From: Blasia pusilla
Lineage: Eukaryota; Marchantiophyta; Marchantiopsida; Blasiales
Reading direction: 5' to 3'
Length of the DNA stretch: 64,000 nt
Assembly: GCA_050084515.1 (NCBI GenBank)
Contig: CM114271.1
Location: forward strand, 49,042,001-49,106,000
Of this stretch, positions 49,071 through 60,119 are shown one piece after another. Each line of letters begins with the position of its first letter. Positions within the stretch are counted from its first letter, which is position 1. Made by a program: the position numbers and the translations under genes. Under the pieces are notes generated by a model that was not told where the DNA came from, searched no databases, and saw only the letters and a list, made by a program, of their open reading frames with translations.

Positions 49071-50552
49071 TGTCGTGCGCATACACATCGCTACACAACA
49101 TACATCGCTATCATCAAACACGCACAATCCTATGCTAGCTCATGGCATCCATACACAAAGGCGAGAAGTACCAAAATATCTCCAATCGCCTCCCAAACTG
49201 CGATGACGATGGCAGCGCAAGTCAGAGAATCAACGGTGGTCGTGGAAGACCCTCCACTTCGTAATGGCGGCAATGGCAACCAAAGGGTGGACAACCGTTG
49301 AATGGGGCTCTGAGCAGAGTTGGGCGACGGCAACGGCCGATGGTGGACAGTGGACGGTTGACGGTTGACCATTGATGTTGACGAAGGACCATTGATGGTG
49401 ACGGTGATGGTTGACCATCGATGGTGATGGTTGACCATTGACAAGTGACGGTCACTATGACGACGACGGCCGCCGCCTGGGTGGCGTTTGGTTTAGGATT
49501 TGAACAATTTAACCTTAAAAATTGCCTAGCAATGGCAGTTTTGCAAGATTGATCATAACTTTTTATTTGCAACTCTAAATTGCGCATCCGGTTGTTGCAC
49601 AACGTGCACAGATTCACAATCTACGATAATGTTAAAAAATATTTGGAATTGGACATTCGAGTAAAAACTCACGGGGACTGTCGTAAAGCCTAATGTCTCT
49701 TTCTCCTACACAAAATTTGGCAGCGCGTCCGCGCTGGTTTTCTCCCAACGAAAATGTAAAACCTATAAAAATACAAATCAGCAAGCTACATGGTGCTCCC
49801 AAGAGCACCGGCATGGGGCAACCTGCCCCCATAATCAATCCCTATCAGAAATTGGGCAGCGCTTCCGCGCGCCACTCTTCCACACAAAAAATTGGCTAAT
49901 ACAAAGAACAATCAAAGCATCCCTTGCTCCGGTGAGCAATCCCATGAGCCACCGAACGGGGAACACGATCCCCAACCTGCAAAAACAGCGAGTGACGAGC
50001 GAGCTCCCCCATGAAGCTCTCTCACTCTCTCATTCTCTCTTTGTAAAATAAGATCCAATCTCTCTCTACACCATCTCACACCATAGCTCTCAAAGGTGTG
50101 CACTCTCTCTCATGTCAAACCAAACCCACTCTCCTAATGAGAGGCTTGGGTTACACTCACAAGGCAAGGGACCATGGCTCCGCCGCCTCATGCCAAGAGA
50201 TTCAACAAAGAGAGAATGAGCTCTCAAGCTCTCTGTCCTTGAGGTATACCCCTTCCCTCTCCCAAGCTCTCTCCATGGTAACCTATGCTCCCAAGTCACC
50301 TCCTTGGCTCTTGACCTGATGTAGGAGGTCAAAGGCCACTTATCAAAAAAAGAAAGTCGATCACATACTCAAAATGGTACTTACCTAAAATAGTAAGTTT
50401 CTCAATATGGCTCCAAATGAGCCGAAACGAAGGGAAAACCTGCTCTCTCAGGTTTCCCCTCAAGAGGTCATTCTTGACCTCTAGGGCATGTCCTCCAATG
50501 CTCGTGAAGACGCTATGCTAGATCCCACCAATCTATCCTAACAATCGTGACA
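49071..50552 (-). mobile_element. Solo LTR of the G1 family inserted in the G1 integrase
   Basis: This 1,482-bp minus-strand unit has ends TGTCACGATTGTTAGG (50552) and GCGCACGACA (49071). It is flanked by the direct repeat CATT (49067-49070 and 50553-50556). Taking out the unit and one CATT leaves the integrase frame continuous. It shares most of its length with the LTRs at 40025 and 51880, so it is the best reference for the full LTR of this family. The segment 49340-49450 holds imperfect tandem ATGGTTGACC words. Confidence 0.85.
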
Positions 50553-51358
50553 CATTGCGTGACAAAGCGAGTGAGGGAGTAGCGTATGCCTTCCTAGATT
50601 GATTGCTGAGTCATTACGGCGCACCGGCTGAGGTGTTGACAGACCAGGGTACCAAGTTTCGTGGTGAGTTCCAGGCCTTGTGTGATCAGGCGCTGATCGA
50701 CCACCGCACGACTTCGCGAGATTATCCCGAGGCGGATGGATTAGCGGAGAGAGTTGTGCAGATGGTGAAGAGGGATTTACGCAAGTATGGCTTGTAGAGA
50801 GGTCACCTAGGAGATTGGGACCTCCTGTTGCCGTGGTTGGCGATGGGATACACATTCAGCAGGCATGCATCCTTAGCGTCCTTTTCACCGTACTTGCTAC
50901 TTTATGGCCGAGAGCCAGATTTACCTACGGTCATTCGTCGAGATGTTGGTGAGGTGCTGAACCTTGATGACCCAGATGTATGGATGCGAGCATGTTCTTA
51001 GAGGGCTGAGTTGTTTCGGAGAGTGATATCCATGGCGTTCGAGAACTTGGCGATTGCGCAACATTGGGTTACGTTGAGGTTTGCGACTATTCGGGATAGT
51101 GGTTATCGACCAACTATCTGAAGGTTTCATCCGGGAGATTATGTCTACTTGCAGCAGACGGCACTGACAACATTGGATGTGACTACAGGGCGCACTATCC
51201 TAAGAGTGTGTGACATTTTGCCATCCGGTGTTCTCTTACTCGAGGGACGCGATGGTATGGTATGGAAGGACCATGTCCGTAATTGTCCGCCATGTCACCT
51301 TCCTCATATTGATGGTATAGTTGATCCGAGCTTAGCAATAGTTTCTGCAGGCTTGCAG
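50553..51358 (+). pseudogene. G1 integrase, catalytic core end and C-terminal domain
   Basis: The integrase continues with SHYGAPAEVLTDQGTKFRGE (second Asp, about 50640) and EADGLAERVVQMVKRDL (Glu, about 50745), completing the DDE triad. It then shows SLASFSPYLLLYGREPDLPT and the C-terminal RFHPGDYVYLQQTAL, with ILRVCDILPSGVLLLEGRDG and CPPCHLPHI. In-frame stops lie at 50600, 50795, 50999 and 51119, all TGA or TAG. There is no GPY/F or chromodomain. Instead the frame runs without a break into a PHD finger. Confidence 0.88.
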
Positions 51359-51499
51359 TGTATGTTGTGTGGTTCCGCCCGTGATGCAGCCACTATGCTA
51401 GTCTGTGATGGGTGTTCGAGAGGATGGCATATGGCATGTTTGACGCCACCTCTCATTAAGGTTCCTCACGGACGATGGATGTGTTCCAGATGTACATAG
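51359..51499 (+). pseudogene. PHD finger at the C-terminus of the G1 polyprotein
   Basis: In the same uninterrupted frame as the integrase tail, 46 residues show the full C4HC3 set: CMLCGS, CDGCSRGWHMAC, then PPLIKVPHGRWMCSRC, ending in a stop at 51497. Spacing of the two Cys pairs, the His-x2-Cys and the Trp before the last CxxC fit a PHD finger, a module that reads histone H3 tails. All eight ligands are intact, and the local 116-codon frame (51149-51499) has no stop. In chromoviruses a chromodomain occupies this place and steers integration, so a targeting role is a reasonable inference here. Confidence 0.85.
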
Positions 51500-51879
51500 A
51501 GTAGGTAGTTCTACATTCCAACTTGTGTCTGTGATATGGATGACAAGAAGGCAACTAACGATGGGGCCACATGAATACCCAGCCTTCTTGCTCTTAGCGT
51601 CCAAGAGATGTATGTCATGGTAGGTAGGGATAGATGGCTATGTGGAGTTAGAGGGATCTAACCACCAGCTAGGGGGACGATTGGAGTGTTGCACAACAAC
51701 ACAAGTACACATGCATCCAGAAGTTGAAGATGTCGTCGGACTCAGGTCGAGTTAGGAAATTTTGGTACTTCTTGTCTCCTTGTTTGGATGCCATGAGTTA
51801 GCATGGGATCGTGCGTGTTTGTGTGTGTGTTCGGTGACAGTGATATATGTTGTGTAGCGATGTGTATGCGCACGATAAC
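51500..51879 (+). other. G1 3' untranslated region with polypurine tract and LTR-end duplicate
   Basis: A purine-rich run AGCTAGGGGGACGATTGGAG lies at 51667-51686, followed by TGTTGCACAAC. From 51765 to 51879 the sequence repeats the last 115 bp of the family LTR (ATTTTGGTACTTCTTG to GTGTATGCGCACGA), even though the LTR start TGTCACG comes only at 51880. I cannot decide whether the true 3' LTR begins at 51687 or 51880. Confidence 0.5.
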
Positions 51880-52506
51880 TGTCACGTCTCTTAGGATAGA
51901 TCGGTGAGATCTAGTAGAGCGCCTTCGTGAGTAGCGGAGGACAGGCTTAGTACGTCAAGCATGACCTGTTGAGGCCTCGGAAAACTTGAGCTTCGTTTCG
52001 GCTCATTTGGAGCCATATTGAGAAACTTACTATTTTAGGTAAGTACCATTTTGAGTATGTGATCAACTTTCTATTTTTGGTAAGTGGCCCTTGACTTCCT
52101 ACATCAGGTCAAGAGCCAAGGAGATGACTTGGGAGCATAGGTTACCATGGAGAGAGCTTGGGAGAGGGGAGGGGTATGCCTCAAGGAGAGAGAGCTTGAG
52201 AGCTCATTCTCTCTTTGTTGAACCTCTTGGCATGAGGCGGCGGAGCTATGGTCCCTTGCCTTGTAAGTGTAACCCAAGCCTCTCATTAGGAGAGTGGGTT
52301 TGGTTTGACATGAGAGAGAGTGCACACCTTTGAGAGCTATGGTGGGAGATGGTGTAGAGAGATTGGATCTTACTTTTAGATTGGAGATATTTTGGTACTT
52401 CTTGTCTCGTTATTTGGATGCCATGAGTTAGCATGGGATCATGCGTGTTTGTGTGTGTGTTCGATGAGAGTGATGTATGTTATGTAACGATGTATATGTG
52501 CACGAC
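51880..52506 (+). mobile_element. G1-family LTR with internal deletion (probable 3' LTR of G1)
   Basis: It begins TGTCACGTCTCTTAGGATAG and ends ATGTGCACGACA. It matches the 5' LTR and the solo LTR at both ends but lacks roughly 850 bp, the jump being near 52377. Its right flank AAATC compares with GAATC left of 40025, a near-match target duplication for the whole element. Confidence 0.6.
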
Positions 52507-52511
52507 AAAAT

Positions 52512-53650
52512 CGCTACACTCAATATGAGGGATAAATTGTTGAAATACTCAACACATGTGTTGGATTTAATGCATTTGTTGGATTTAGTGCGGGTTTGGG
52601 ATGAATCGCTATATTAGTTAATCAAAATTTTCACTTCATCATCAGAGAGACAAAGAGAGAGAGGGGCGCCTCGGATCAACTGTGAGATTTCATGGATCAA
52701 ACCAAAGAGGAAAAAAGGGAAAATCGCACATCAATATTCAACATCCAAGTAAATTGGTGGTAAAAAAATCACTTCGAGCGTCGTTTTCAGCTCCAATGTC
52801 CCTCCAACCACACCTCCAATTCACACACCTCCACCTTGCAGTTTCGACTTCTTTGACTCCAATTCTGATCCCAAATTAGCTACCGGAGGAGTCTGAATTA
52901 TACCAAAATTACTTCACGGACTATCACACACCTGTGTGTGGATACAAGACCTCAGTAATTCACATAATGACACATGGAACACAAAAAATTATGTGTGGTT
53001 GTGATGTCCCATCAAGACGCCAATGAAAATACTACAAGTATTCGCTACATAAGATCGCACATTTGAAAAGGGGTGTCAAAATGTTCTTATGTTTTTGAAA
53101 ATAAGAGAACTTCACTTCTTATAGAAGAGACTGATCAATTTCCTTTCCACAAATAGTAAACCCCCCATGTCTTAGTAATAGTATAGATACATGGGTATAA
53201 TAATATCCTAATAATACTATTTTTTTTTCCAAATATTAGAAACATCTTATAGAAGACACCTCGGAAGAGATATTAGGGGTGTCGAAGATCACGTGGGATA
53301 GAATCGGCCGAGTGAGGGTGTTAGGCCCGGGACTAGCCCTATTTTATTCCGGAAGAAGAAATAAAAATGCACTTTGATAAAAACGTGTGATGGAAAACCC
53401 ATCGGAAGTACAAAAGAGGGGGACTCAAATAGTCAAAACCTAAAGGCCACAACAAGACCAGAAAAGGAAGAAGAGGGGGTGGCAAGTTTGAAGCTGCATA
53501 CCTTCGTATTTATGACCAGGACGTGCAAGGAGACAGGAAGAGCTATGAATTATGAGTTTCCCGGGATCCCGAGCTAGGAATTCTGGGCCCATTCCGGGTG
53601 TCAAAGATCCCCTTATCCGGGAGATCTTTGACACCCCCTATTAACACGAA
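52512..53650. other. Intergenic stretch upstream of CURT1
   Basis: No gene is recognised. A possible retroelement edge GAAATACTCAACA lies at 52542-52554. A block near 53260-53340 and 53580-53640 contains repeated words (GTGTCAAAGATC, GACACCCC). The proximal promoter of the CURT1 gene should lie in the right part, but no TATA box is clear. Confidence 0.4.
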
Positions 53651-54131
53651 TTTTCCCCGGTGCTAATCGGCCGGTAGCGTCCGAAAACAATCTGCCCAGT
53701 CGCTAGCCAGAGAACTCCTTGTCCACGCAGATGGCAAAGGGTGAGATTACATGGTGGACCTATGGAAGTCATCGTTCTGTCCACGTGTCAGGATTTTCGC
53801 CAGGTCAGACTTGTTGTTGTTACCAGCACACCCTGTACCTCTTCCATTAAAGTTCCGGTTCTTCCCGTGAAAAGGAAAGAGGAAAATGTTATCCTTTCGG
53901 CTGGTGCTGCCGCTTCCTCTCTGGTCCGCGAATCGCTCTCCTCGAGATCTATCGATTGCGGTTGCATTTTGAAATTGTGAGGTCGTGGGGTCAGCGAAGG
54001 GTTCGAGGTGTTGAGGGAGCACATCTGGGTGTCTTGCCAGTAGTGAGAAGGAAGTGGAAGAGCGGCGGAGGCTGTGGAAGTTGAAGGTGTGAGTGATCCC
54101 TCTCGATCAAGAGTTCCTAGAGGTTCGAGAG

Positions 54132-55846
54132 ATGGCGTGCGTTGCGGCAGTGGCGGGAGCGTCGGCGGTGACAAGTGCAGCAGTGAGCTGTGCGTCTGTA
54201 TCGCGCAGCACCTCCAGCTGCTCTCCTTCCTTCAACGCTTTGGTTTGCAAGCGAAGCGTCACTGGAGGAGCCCTCAGGAGCAGCAATGCACGAAGGACAG
54301 GTTGGATTTCTCAGAATCTATGCCCTCCTATTTCCTTTCGACTTCAACTTGTATGTGTACTGCTACACTTCGCAGCAAGTTTCCTTGCAAGCTCTGCCAA
54401 TTACAAGATATGCTGGATTGGATTCCTGGTAGCAATTATTGCTAACGCAATGTTGGCACGGCGTCAGCGTTTATTGTGATTTCTTGCACGCCAGTTTTAT
54501 GCTTTCGTTTTTGTTAGTTTCATCCCGGTCGAAGTTCCGAGCAATTTAAATCAAATTAAGATTTGCGCAAGGTAGGTGGGTCTCCGTGTCTTGATCCCAC
54601 AGCCTTGGAAGTAGTGTGAACGACTCAGTCAGATGTCGTCCAATTTGGGCTAGCCAAATAATTAGAGAAAAGAGAATCTAGGTTGGGTACTCGTGGTGCC
54701 TTTGGGTTCCTTGAAAAAAGTTGGCATCCACAGTGGTGCATGCAGCTTTGCAAGGTAATGGTGACGTTTAACGTTCCTCTGTAGCAGAAACTAGTGAGGA
54801 TCTCGTATGATTAGTCAGTCAAGCTTGGCCTCAATATCTCCCTATCTCAATGGTGCCCCTGACGAGAAGTTAACCTAATTGACATTAGAGGCGGTCTAAG
54901 AAGTGATTTCGTTTTATCGTCGCAGGAGTCTTCAGGTTCCACCCCCTCGTTGTGAGGGCCACATCATCAGACGACACTTCTTCCGAGGCCTCCAAGCAAC
55001 TGGACGACCTTGTCAGTGATCTTAAGGCCAAGGTACTCGGTCTAATCTACGATCTTCCGAGGTGCTACCCAGAGACACGACTGACATTTATCACTTGTTT
55101 CTAGAAATTAGTATGCTGTCTGTGTTGTTGTGGGGTTCTCTACCTTCCGTTTAAGAATAGTTGGTTTCCTGATGTGCAGTGGGATGCTGTCGAGAACAAG
55201 TCGACCGTTGCTGTGTATGGTGGTGGAGCTTTGGTAGCCCTATGGTTGTCGTCAACTATCGTCGGTGCCATTAACTCTGTCCCATTGGTGAGAGTCCTGC
55301 TCCAAATCTCTGCTATACGATTGCCGTTATTCTGAAAGCCTAGTGCAGACGTTCTTTGTGGCTCAAATTTGATGTCCCCAGTTCCCTGGACCCTGCAGAA
55401 TATGGTTTGAATTCTATTTCTAGAGTTTACAAATTGTCTGTCAATTTGATTGTTGCAGCTCCCAAAACTCATGGAGCTTATCGGACTCGGATACGCCGGT
55501 TGGTTCGTGTACCGGTACCTGCTATTCAAGGTGAGATATCGTCTGTCACAATGGTGCACAATTGGCCAACGTGTTCAATCTCTTCTGCTTAGATTTGAGA
55601 TTTGATGGGAGTAAAACTATATTCGTTATTACCAATCTCTCCGGTCATCTCCGCCGGATGGAATGTTGGAACTTTTGTACCTGCATATCCCGATTGCCGT
55701 TGTGTACTGCCATTTAATTGGAAGACGAGATTCTAACTTGGATTCGTTGGCTTCAGTCAAGCCGCAAGGAGCTCCTCGAAGACATTGAGGAGTTGAAGGG
55801 AAAGATCACTGGTGCCACCAAGCAGGTAACTGGTAAGGAGGAATAA
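54132..55846 (+). CDS. CURT1: CURT1-type thylakoid curvature protein (CAAD domain), five exons
   Basis: Exons: 54132-54300, 54926-55032, 55180-55287, 55459-55530 and 55757-55846 (stop TAA). All introns are GT-AG, and the total is 181 codons, close to the family's usual 160-175. Exon 1 is a Ser/Ala/Val-rich chloroplast transit peptide starting MACVAAVAGASAVTSAAVSC. The mature part starts near VRATSSDDTSSEASKQLDDL. It continues with an amphipathic helix (LVSDLKAKWDAVENKSTVAV), two membrane helices (GGGALVALWLSSTIVGAINS; PKLMELIGLGYAGWFVYRYL) and a second amphipathic helix (SRKELLEDIEELKGKITG). CURT1 proteins oligomerise at grana margins and bend the thylakoid membrane. ATG 54132 is chosen because it opens the transit peptide; the upstream ATG-like start at 54093 adds residues unlike a transit peptide. 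No lesions are seen, so it is probably functional. Confidence 0.93.
54301..54925 (+). other. CURT1 intron 1
   Basis: A 625-bp phase 1 intron, GTTGG...CGCAG. It keeps an open frame for some distance after exon 1, which could mislead gene callers. The acceptor joins G to GAGTCTTCAGG, giving the expected start of the mature protein region. Confidence 0.75.
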
Positions 55847-57389
55847 GAAATAGCTTGACCAGTTTGGATGGTCGAGAACGGCTATCTGTGTATTTTGTAC
55901 GCTTCGCAGACCTTTGTCAAAATGGAGAATATTTGTGTAGAGGAGTCGCAGTAGTGGCTTCCAGAGTGGTAGGAGTGTCCAAATCCCTAGCCTCGGATTT
56001 GAGGTTTGTGGCAAGTGAAGACAATCATCTTTCCTAGAATGGTCTTTTAACCAGGCTATGCTCCAGATTTGTTGTGGGTTCGCCAAAAGGTGGATGGATT
56101 AGGGAACTCTGTTTTCCTTGTACTTTAATCAGTGTAATACAACTCGCTTGCGGTTATTCTCCAAATCACGGGTCTACAATCGTACCACCATTTTCTCTAC
56201 GATGCGTGAGTAGCATGCTTAGAGTTAATGAGGTTAAGACCTCACAACGTTTCTGATTTGGAGTTCTCGAGTTGCACGCAGACATTTTCAGGAAGAATTT
56301 GTGAATAAAGTAGATGCATGAATTAATGGTTTGGTCGACAATCGGCATTTAAATATACAACTACTGTTGTAAATAAAGAAAAAACTTTTATCTACTTTGT
56401 TATTATATTCATCTGTTTGTACAAAATTAAGTATTCATGAATGCTATCATATTTTTTACTAGTAAGGATCCGAAAGGGTCTTGATTAATAGTTCATGTAA
56501 CTCTCCATACCAATTTTTATACTACCCTCTTAAAATGACCTAATTTACTTTTGAAAGAACTGCCATGCTAGTGACGTTAAAATGAGGATGAGGAGCAGAA
56601 ATTTGCATTCTCCAATTGGTTTATAGATCTATTTTCTCATGATTAGAAGGTAGACTTGGGTTCTTTAATGTTGATATTGAATATCTCACTTGTTGCAGTC
56701 GGCGGAGGTAAGCCTAGGATGGCAAAAGCAGGCGACGAAATACATGGTGAAACATCCAACCTATGAAAGATTATAATGATCGCTTCTAACTACGTAGATG
56801 CCACTTAACCCGATATGGCTTGGCCAATAATGAACTACTGTTTTAATTGGCGTTATGAACAACGATGAACGAGTATCACAAAAACTCGGTTCATGACTTT
56901 GAAATGGTTCAAAGTAGTATGAGGGAAAAAAATTACAACCAAGCATTTGTGGGGTTGCTCCACCAACGTAGGTTTCACCCAACCTAAACTTCCTGACTAC
57001 TTCTTAAGAGAACAATAAAATTCCACGACTTCAATAGTTACTTCAAAAGAGTTTACCCACTTTATCCACCTTCCTTCACAGGAGCTCCACAATTCCTTCC
57101 TACTAGCTACACCACTTCTTATGAGAGGCTCTAATGTCCTCATGTCTTATCCTTTCCCACCTGGATTTAAATAAATCCATTTTATTAGAAAGATAAATCT
57201 CAAAAATACGAAGAAAAATAATATATCCCAAGTGAGAAAAAACCAACTCAATGAAAGACAAAATAAATAATTTTTAAAAAAATGAAAAAAGGTTACTGGT
57301 TGATTAGGAACTAATAAGGTGCACGGGTGAAGTAAGGTAGCATAGAGAATTAGATTTCAAATTTTATTTCATCCCAATATTTCTTTATA
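55847..57389. other. CURT1 3' flank and intergenic region
   Basis: The 3' UTR of CURT1 occupies the first part; no single poly(A) signal can be chosen. The rest is AT-rich without a recognised gene. GTCGGCGGAGGTAAGCC near 56700 looks like an exon end but has no frame support. Confidence 0.4.
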
Positions 57390-58750
57390 TACTACATTTC
57401 GTGTGTAGTCACCTTCTTTATTTGAATGTTCATCGTTTCCAATCTTAATAGGAATGGAACTTTTCTTCCCTACTCTAGATAATGCTACATACAATTGATC
57501 ATGAGAAAATACATGAGTAGGCAAGTAAATGCCTACTCATGTAAAGTTTGCAAAGTTTGACCTTGAGACTTATTAATAGTCATAGCAAAAGCCGGCCTAA
57601 CAGGGAGTTGAAACCTACGTAGATCAAATGGCAAATGGAAATCTGAAGCAACCAATAGAATACATGGAATAAAAACTCGTTCTCCAATATTCTTCCCACT
57701 GACAATTTCACCATCAATGCAATGTCATATAAATCCATGAATTACTAATCTTGTCCCATTTCCTTGTCCATGTGATCCATTCATGTTTCGTAAGAGCATG
57801 ATTGGCGCACCAATCTTCAAACACAAACGATGCGGAGGAAGTTCAGAAGGCAAGCATATGTTCAAAAACTCGGTTGGGTTGATATGACTCATCCCCTCAT
57901 TCAAAATAGAGTCGACCTTGAGGTAAATATGCTCCTATACAAAATATGTAATGAATTAGTGAGTAAAGGTAATATAAGTATCCAAACTTTCCTAAAACAT
58001 ATTAGTATCAAAACTTCCAAAAAACATAAAAAGGAAAGAAGTAAAAAGGATTATCTCTCCAGGAAACCGAGACATAGTATCTACATTAATGTCGTCAACA
58101 TCTTTATTTCTTAGTATCAAAATAGTCGTATCTCTTAAGAAATCGATGTCATGGAATCGGCTAAGAAAATTGCCATAGATCAAATCAATAAGATCATATA
58201 TCTTCTTACTTTTAGTAGCCATTTCATATGGTAATCGTATAAAATCTTCCCCCAAATGAGGGTGCAAAGGCACGATCCTCTCCCACTTCCAATAACCAAT
58301 CAACAAAAGTTTGTTGTTCATCATGCAAATGACCTTCCAACCTTTGAACTCGCATGTTTATTATCAATTTCATGACCTTTACATTTTACCAAAGAGATGA
58401 CCCCTTTATGGTGGCTTGGATGATTTGCGGCTGATCCCCATGACGAACAACACGCAACACTTGACAAAAATCATCACCAAATACCATAAGTTTTCCACCA
58501 AATAGTAATTATTGTGCCTCATCAGAAACAACTCCCATTATACTTTTTAAAGTTCGATTCACATCCTCAAAGACATGACGATGAGCCATACGTGCTTCGT
58601 CCCATATAATGAGCATTGCCTCACAGATTAAGCGCACTCCATCACTATTGACTGATAAACTACCAACAAAAAGGGAAGAAGATTAGAAGTCGTAATAAAT
58701 GGAGAAATTAAACATTATTTGATGTATTAACGCAATTGTTGAAGTTAATT
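57390..58750 (-). pseudogene. Helitron/PIF1-type helicase, C-terminal part
   Basis: On the minus strand, pieces read LIIWDEARMAHRHVFEDVNR (58630-58570), FGDDFCQVL (58480), then PPHRLCLKIGAPIMLLRNMN (57840-57780) and RVFIPCILL. The last clear block is LPVRPAFAMTINKSQGQTLQ (57610-57550). These are the Walker B-like DEA region and the later motifs of the PIF1 helicase encoded by plant Helitrons, which unwinds DNA during rolling-circle transposition. Stops are frequent and a spacer at 57960-58320 looks foreign or decayed. Confidence 0.75.
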
Positions 58751-58779
58751 AGAACAACTAATGGAACTTACTTGCAATT

Positions 58780-60045
58780 AGAGCTTTCATGAAGATTAAT
58801 GGGGATCTTGAAGCGCGAATCTGTAGTACATCCTCCGTCTAACAATAGGCCAGCTATATCGGATGATGCTACAACTAAAGCTATACCTCTTGCGCTCCTA
58901 CGCTTGCAAGAAGAAGATTATATAAAAATATTTTCCCAATTCCACGTGGACCATCGATGAAATTTTTTTTTGAGATGGTGGAGCATTCGCACATATTTGA
59001 TCAAGATCATCATATATAGCCTCCCATATAATACGTTGTCCTTCATTTAGACTTGCTTCTCCCAATAGCACTTGCTCAAATAATTCTCCGGTATCATATG
59101 ATAGTTGTTGTTTCTCCAAATATGAGTGTGAATGAAGGCTTTCAAAATTAGCTTGGGGCATGTTAGGGAAGTCAGACAGTCTTTTTCCTTGATCTTGTAA
59201 ATAATAATGGACTTCCAATAATGTTGTATTAATGATAGCATCATCAACGGGGAGATTAGGAATTCTTGTTTTCTGCAAGAGAAGAGTTCCAAATCATGGT
59301 TAGTATGTTGGATTCTCAATATAAGATACTATTAGGAAGGAAAAAATTATGAAAGGTAGTATCAAATTCTTATCTAACGTTGTTCATATAAGAGATCTTC
59401 TACCAGCGGAACCATGAACTGACTCCATAATTTAGCAAGTTGAGTAGGTGTGTTGTAAGCTAGAATAATTGCAAATAGACGACAAAGTGAAGATCTCGTA
59501 CGGATAATGGAAGCTTCTTCGAAGCGAGAAACACCTCCCTATCATCCTCAAGAAGTCCCAATTGGATAGCATCCTCCTTGAATGTTGGACATAATACCCC
59601 ATGAATAATTCTCAAGCATTCGTGTGTAAATGCTCCTCAAACATGATGGAGGAGTAATCTCAACCAATGACGTTCTCCTTCACCTATAAAGAAGTGAAAT
59701 AAATTAGTTCATCTATTTCCATGTATCTTTTTCCGCCACTGATATAAGAGAAAATGTACACTTACTTGCTTTCGAATATTTACCTAGATGAGTTAGATAC
59801 AAGCGGCCAATCGGATGACCACAACCATTTAGTTTTTTTACCCTACGACTCCATCTCTTGTTATTCCAACGATAATATGAAGGAAAATATATATAGAGAT
59901 ATTGTCGCGCAATGGAGTCAAACAAATTAGTTGCAAACCATTGGGTCAGAGTTGTCTCTCTATTTAGTTGCAATACATCATGAGGAGCGTCGACATCATT
60001 GAAATAGACAATTTTTTGCTCAAGAAGATGAACTGCTAATCGCAC
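58780..60045 (-). pseudogene. Helitron helicase, N-terminal and Walker A part
   Basis: The minus strand reads RLAVHLLEQKIVYFNDVDAP, TTLTQWFATN, RWNNKRW and IGRLYLTHLGKYSKAS (60045-59713). Then come GERHWLRLLLHHV and FKEDAIQLGLLEDDREVFLA (59680-59530), LSYDTGELFEQVLLGEASLN with EGQRIIWEAIYDDL (59090-58990), and the nucleotide-binding region around 58950 with IFLYNLLL. A further block, SSDIAGLLLDGG and RFKIPINLHES, lies near 58850. The order is that of Helitron transposases between the Rep and helicase domains. No Rep domain (HUH motif) is seen upstream, so this is a 5'-truncated element, also broken by stops. A probable intron lies near 58670-58770. Confidence 0.8.
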
Positions 60046-60119
60046 AATACTTGGAAGTTCATCATGTTGACTAAACTTGAACAGACACCAACATGCTTCC
60101 GAACACTAGAAGAAATCTT

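Noticed and set aside
54074-54445. Overlapping 123-codon frame over CURT1 exon 1
   Set aside because: The frame starting at 54132 gives a chloroplast transit peptide and splices into a full CAAD domain; this alternative frame does not.
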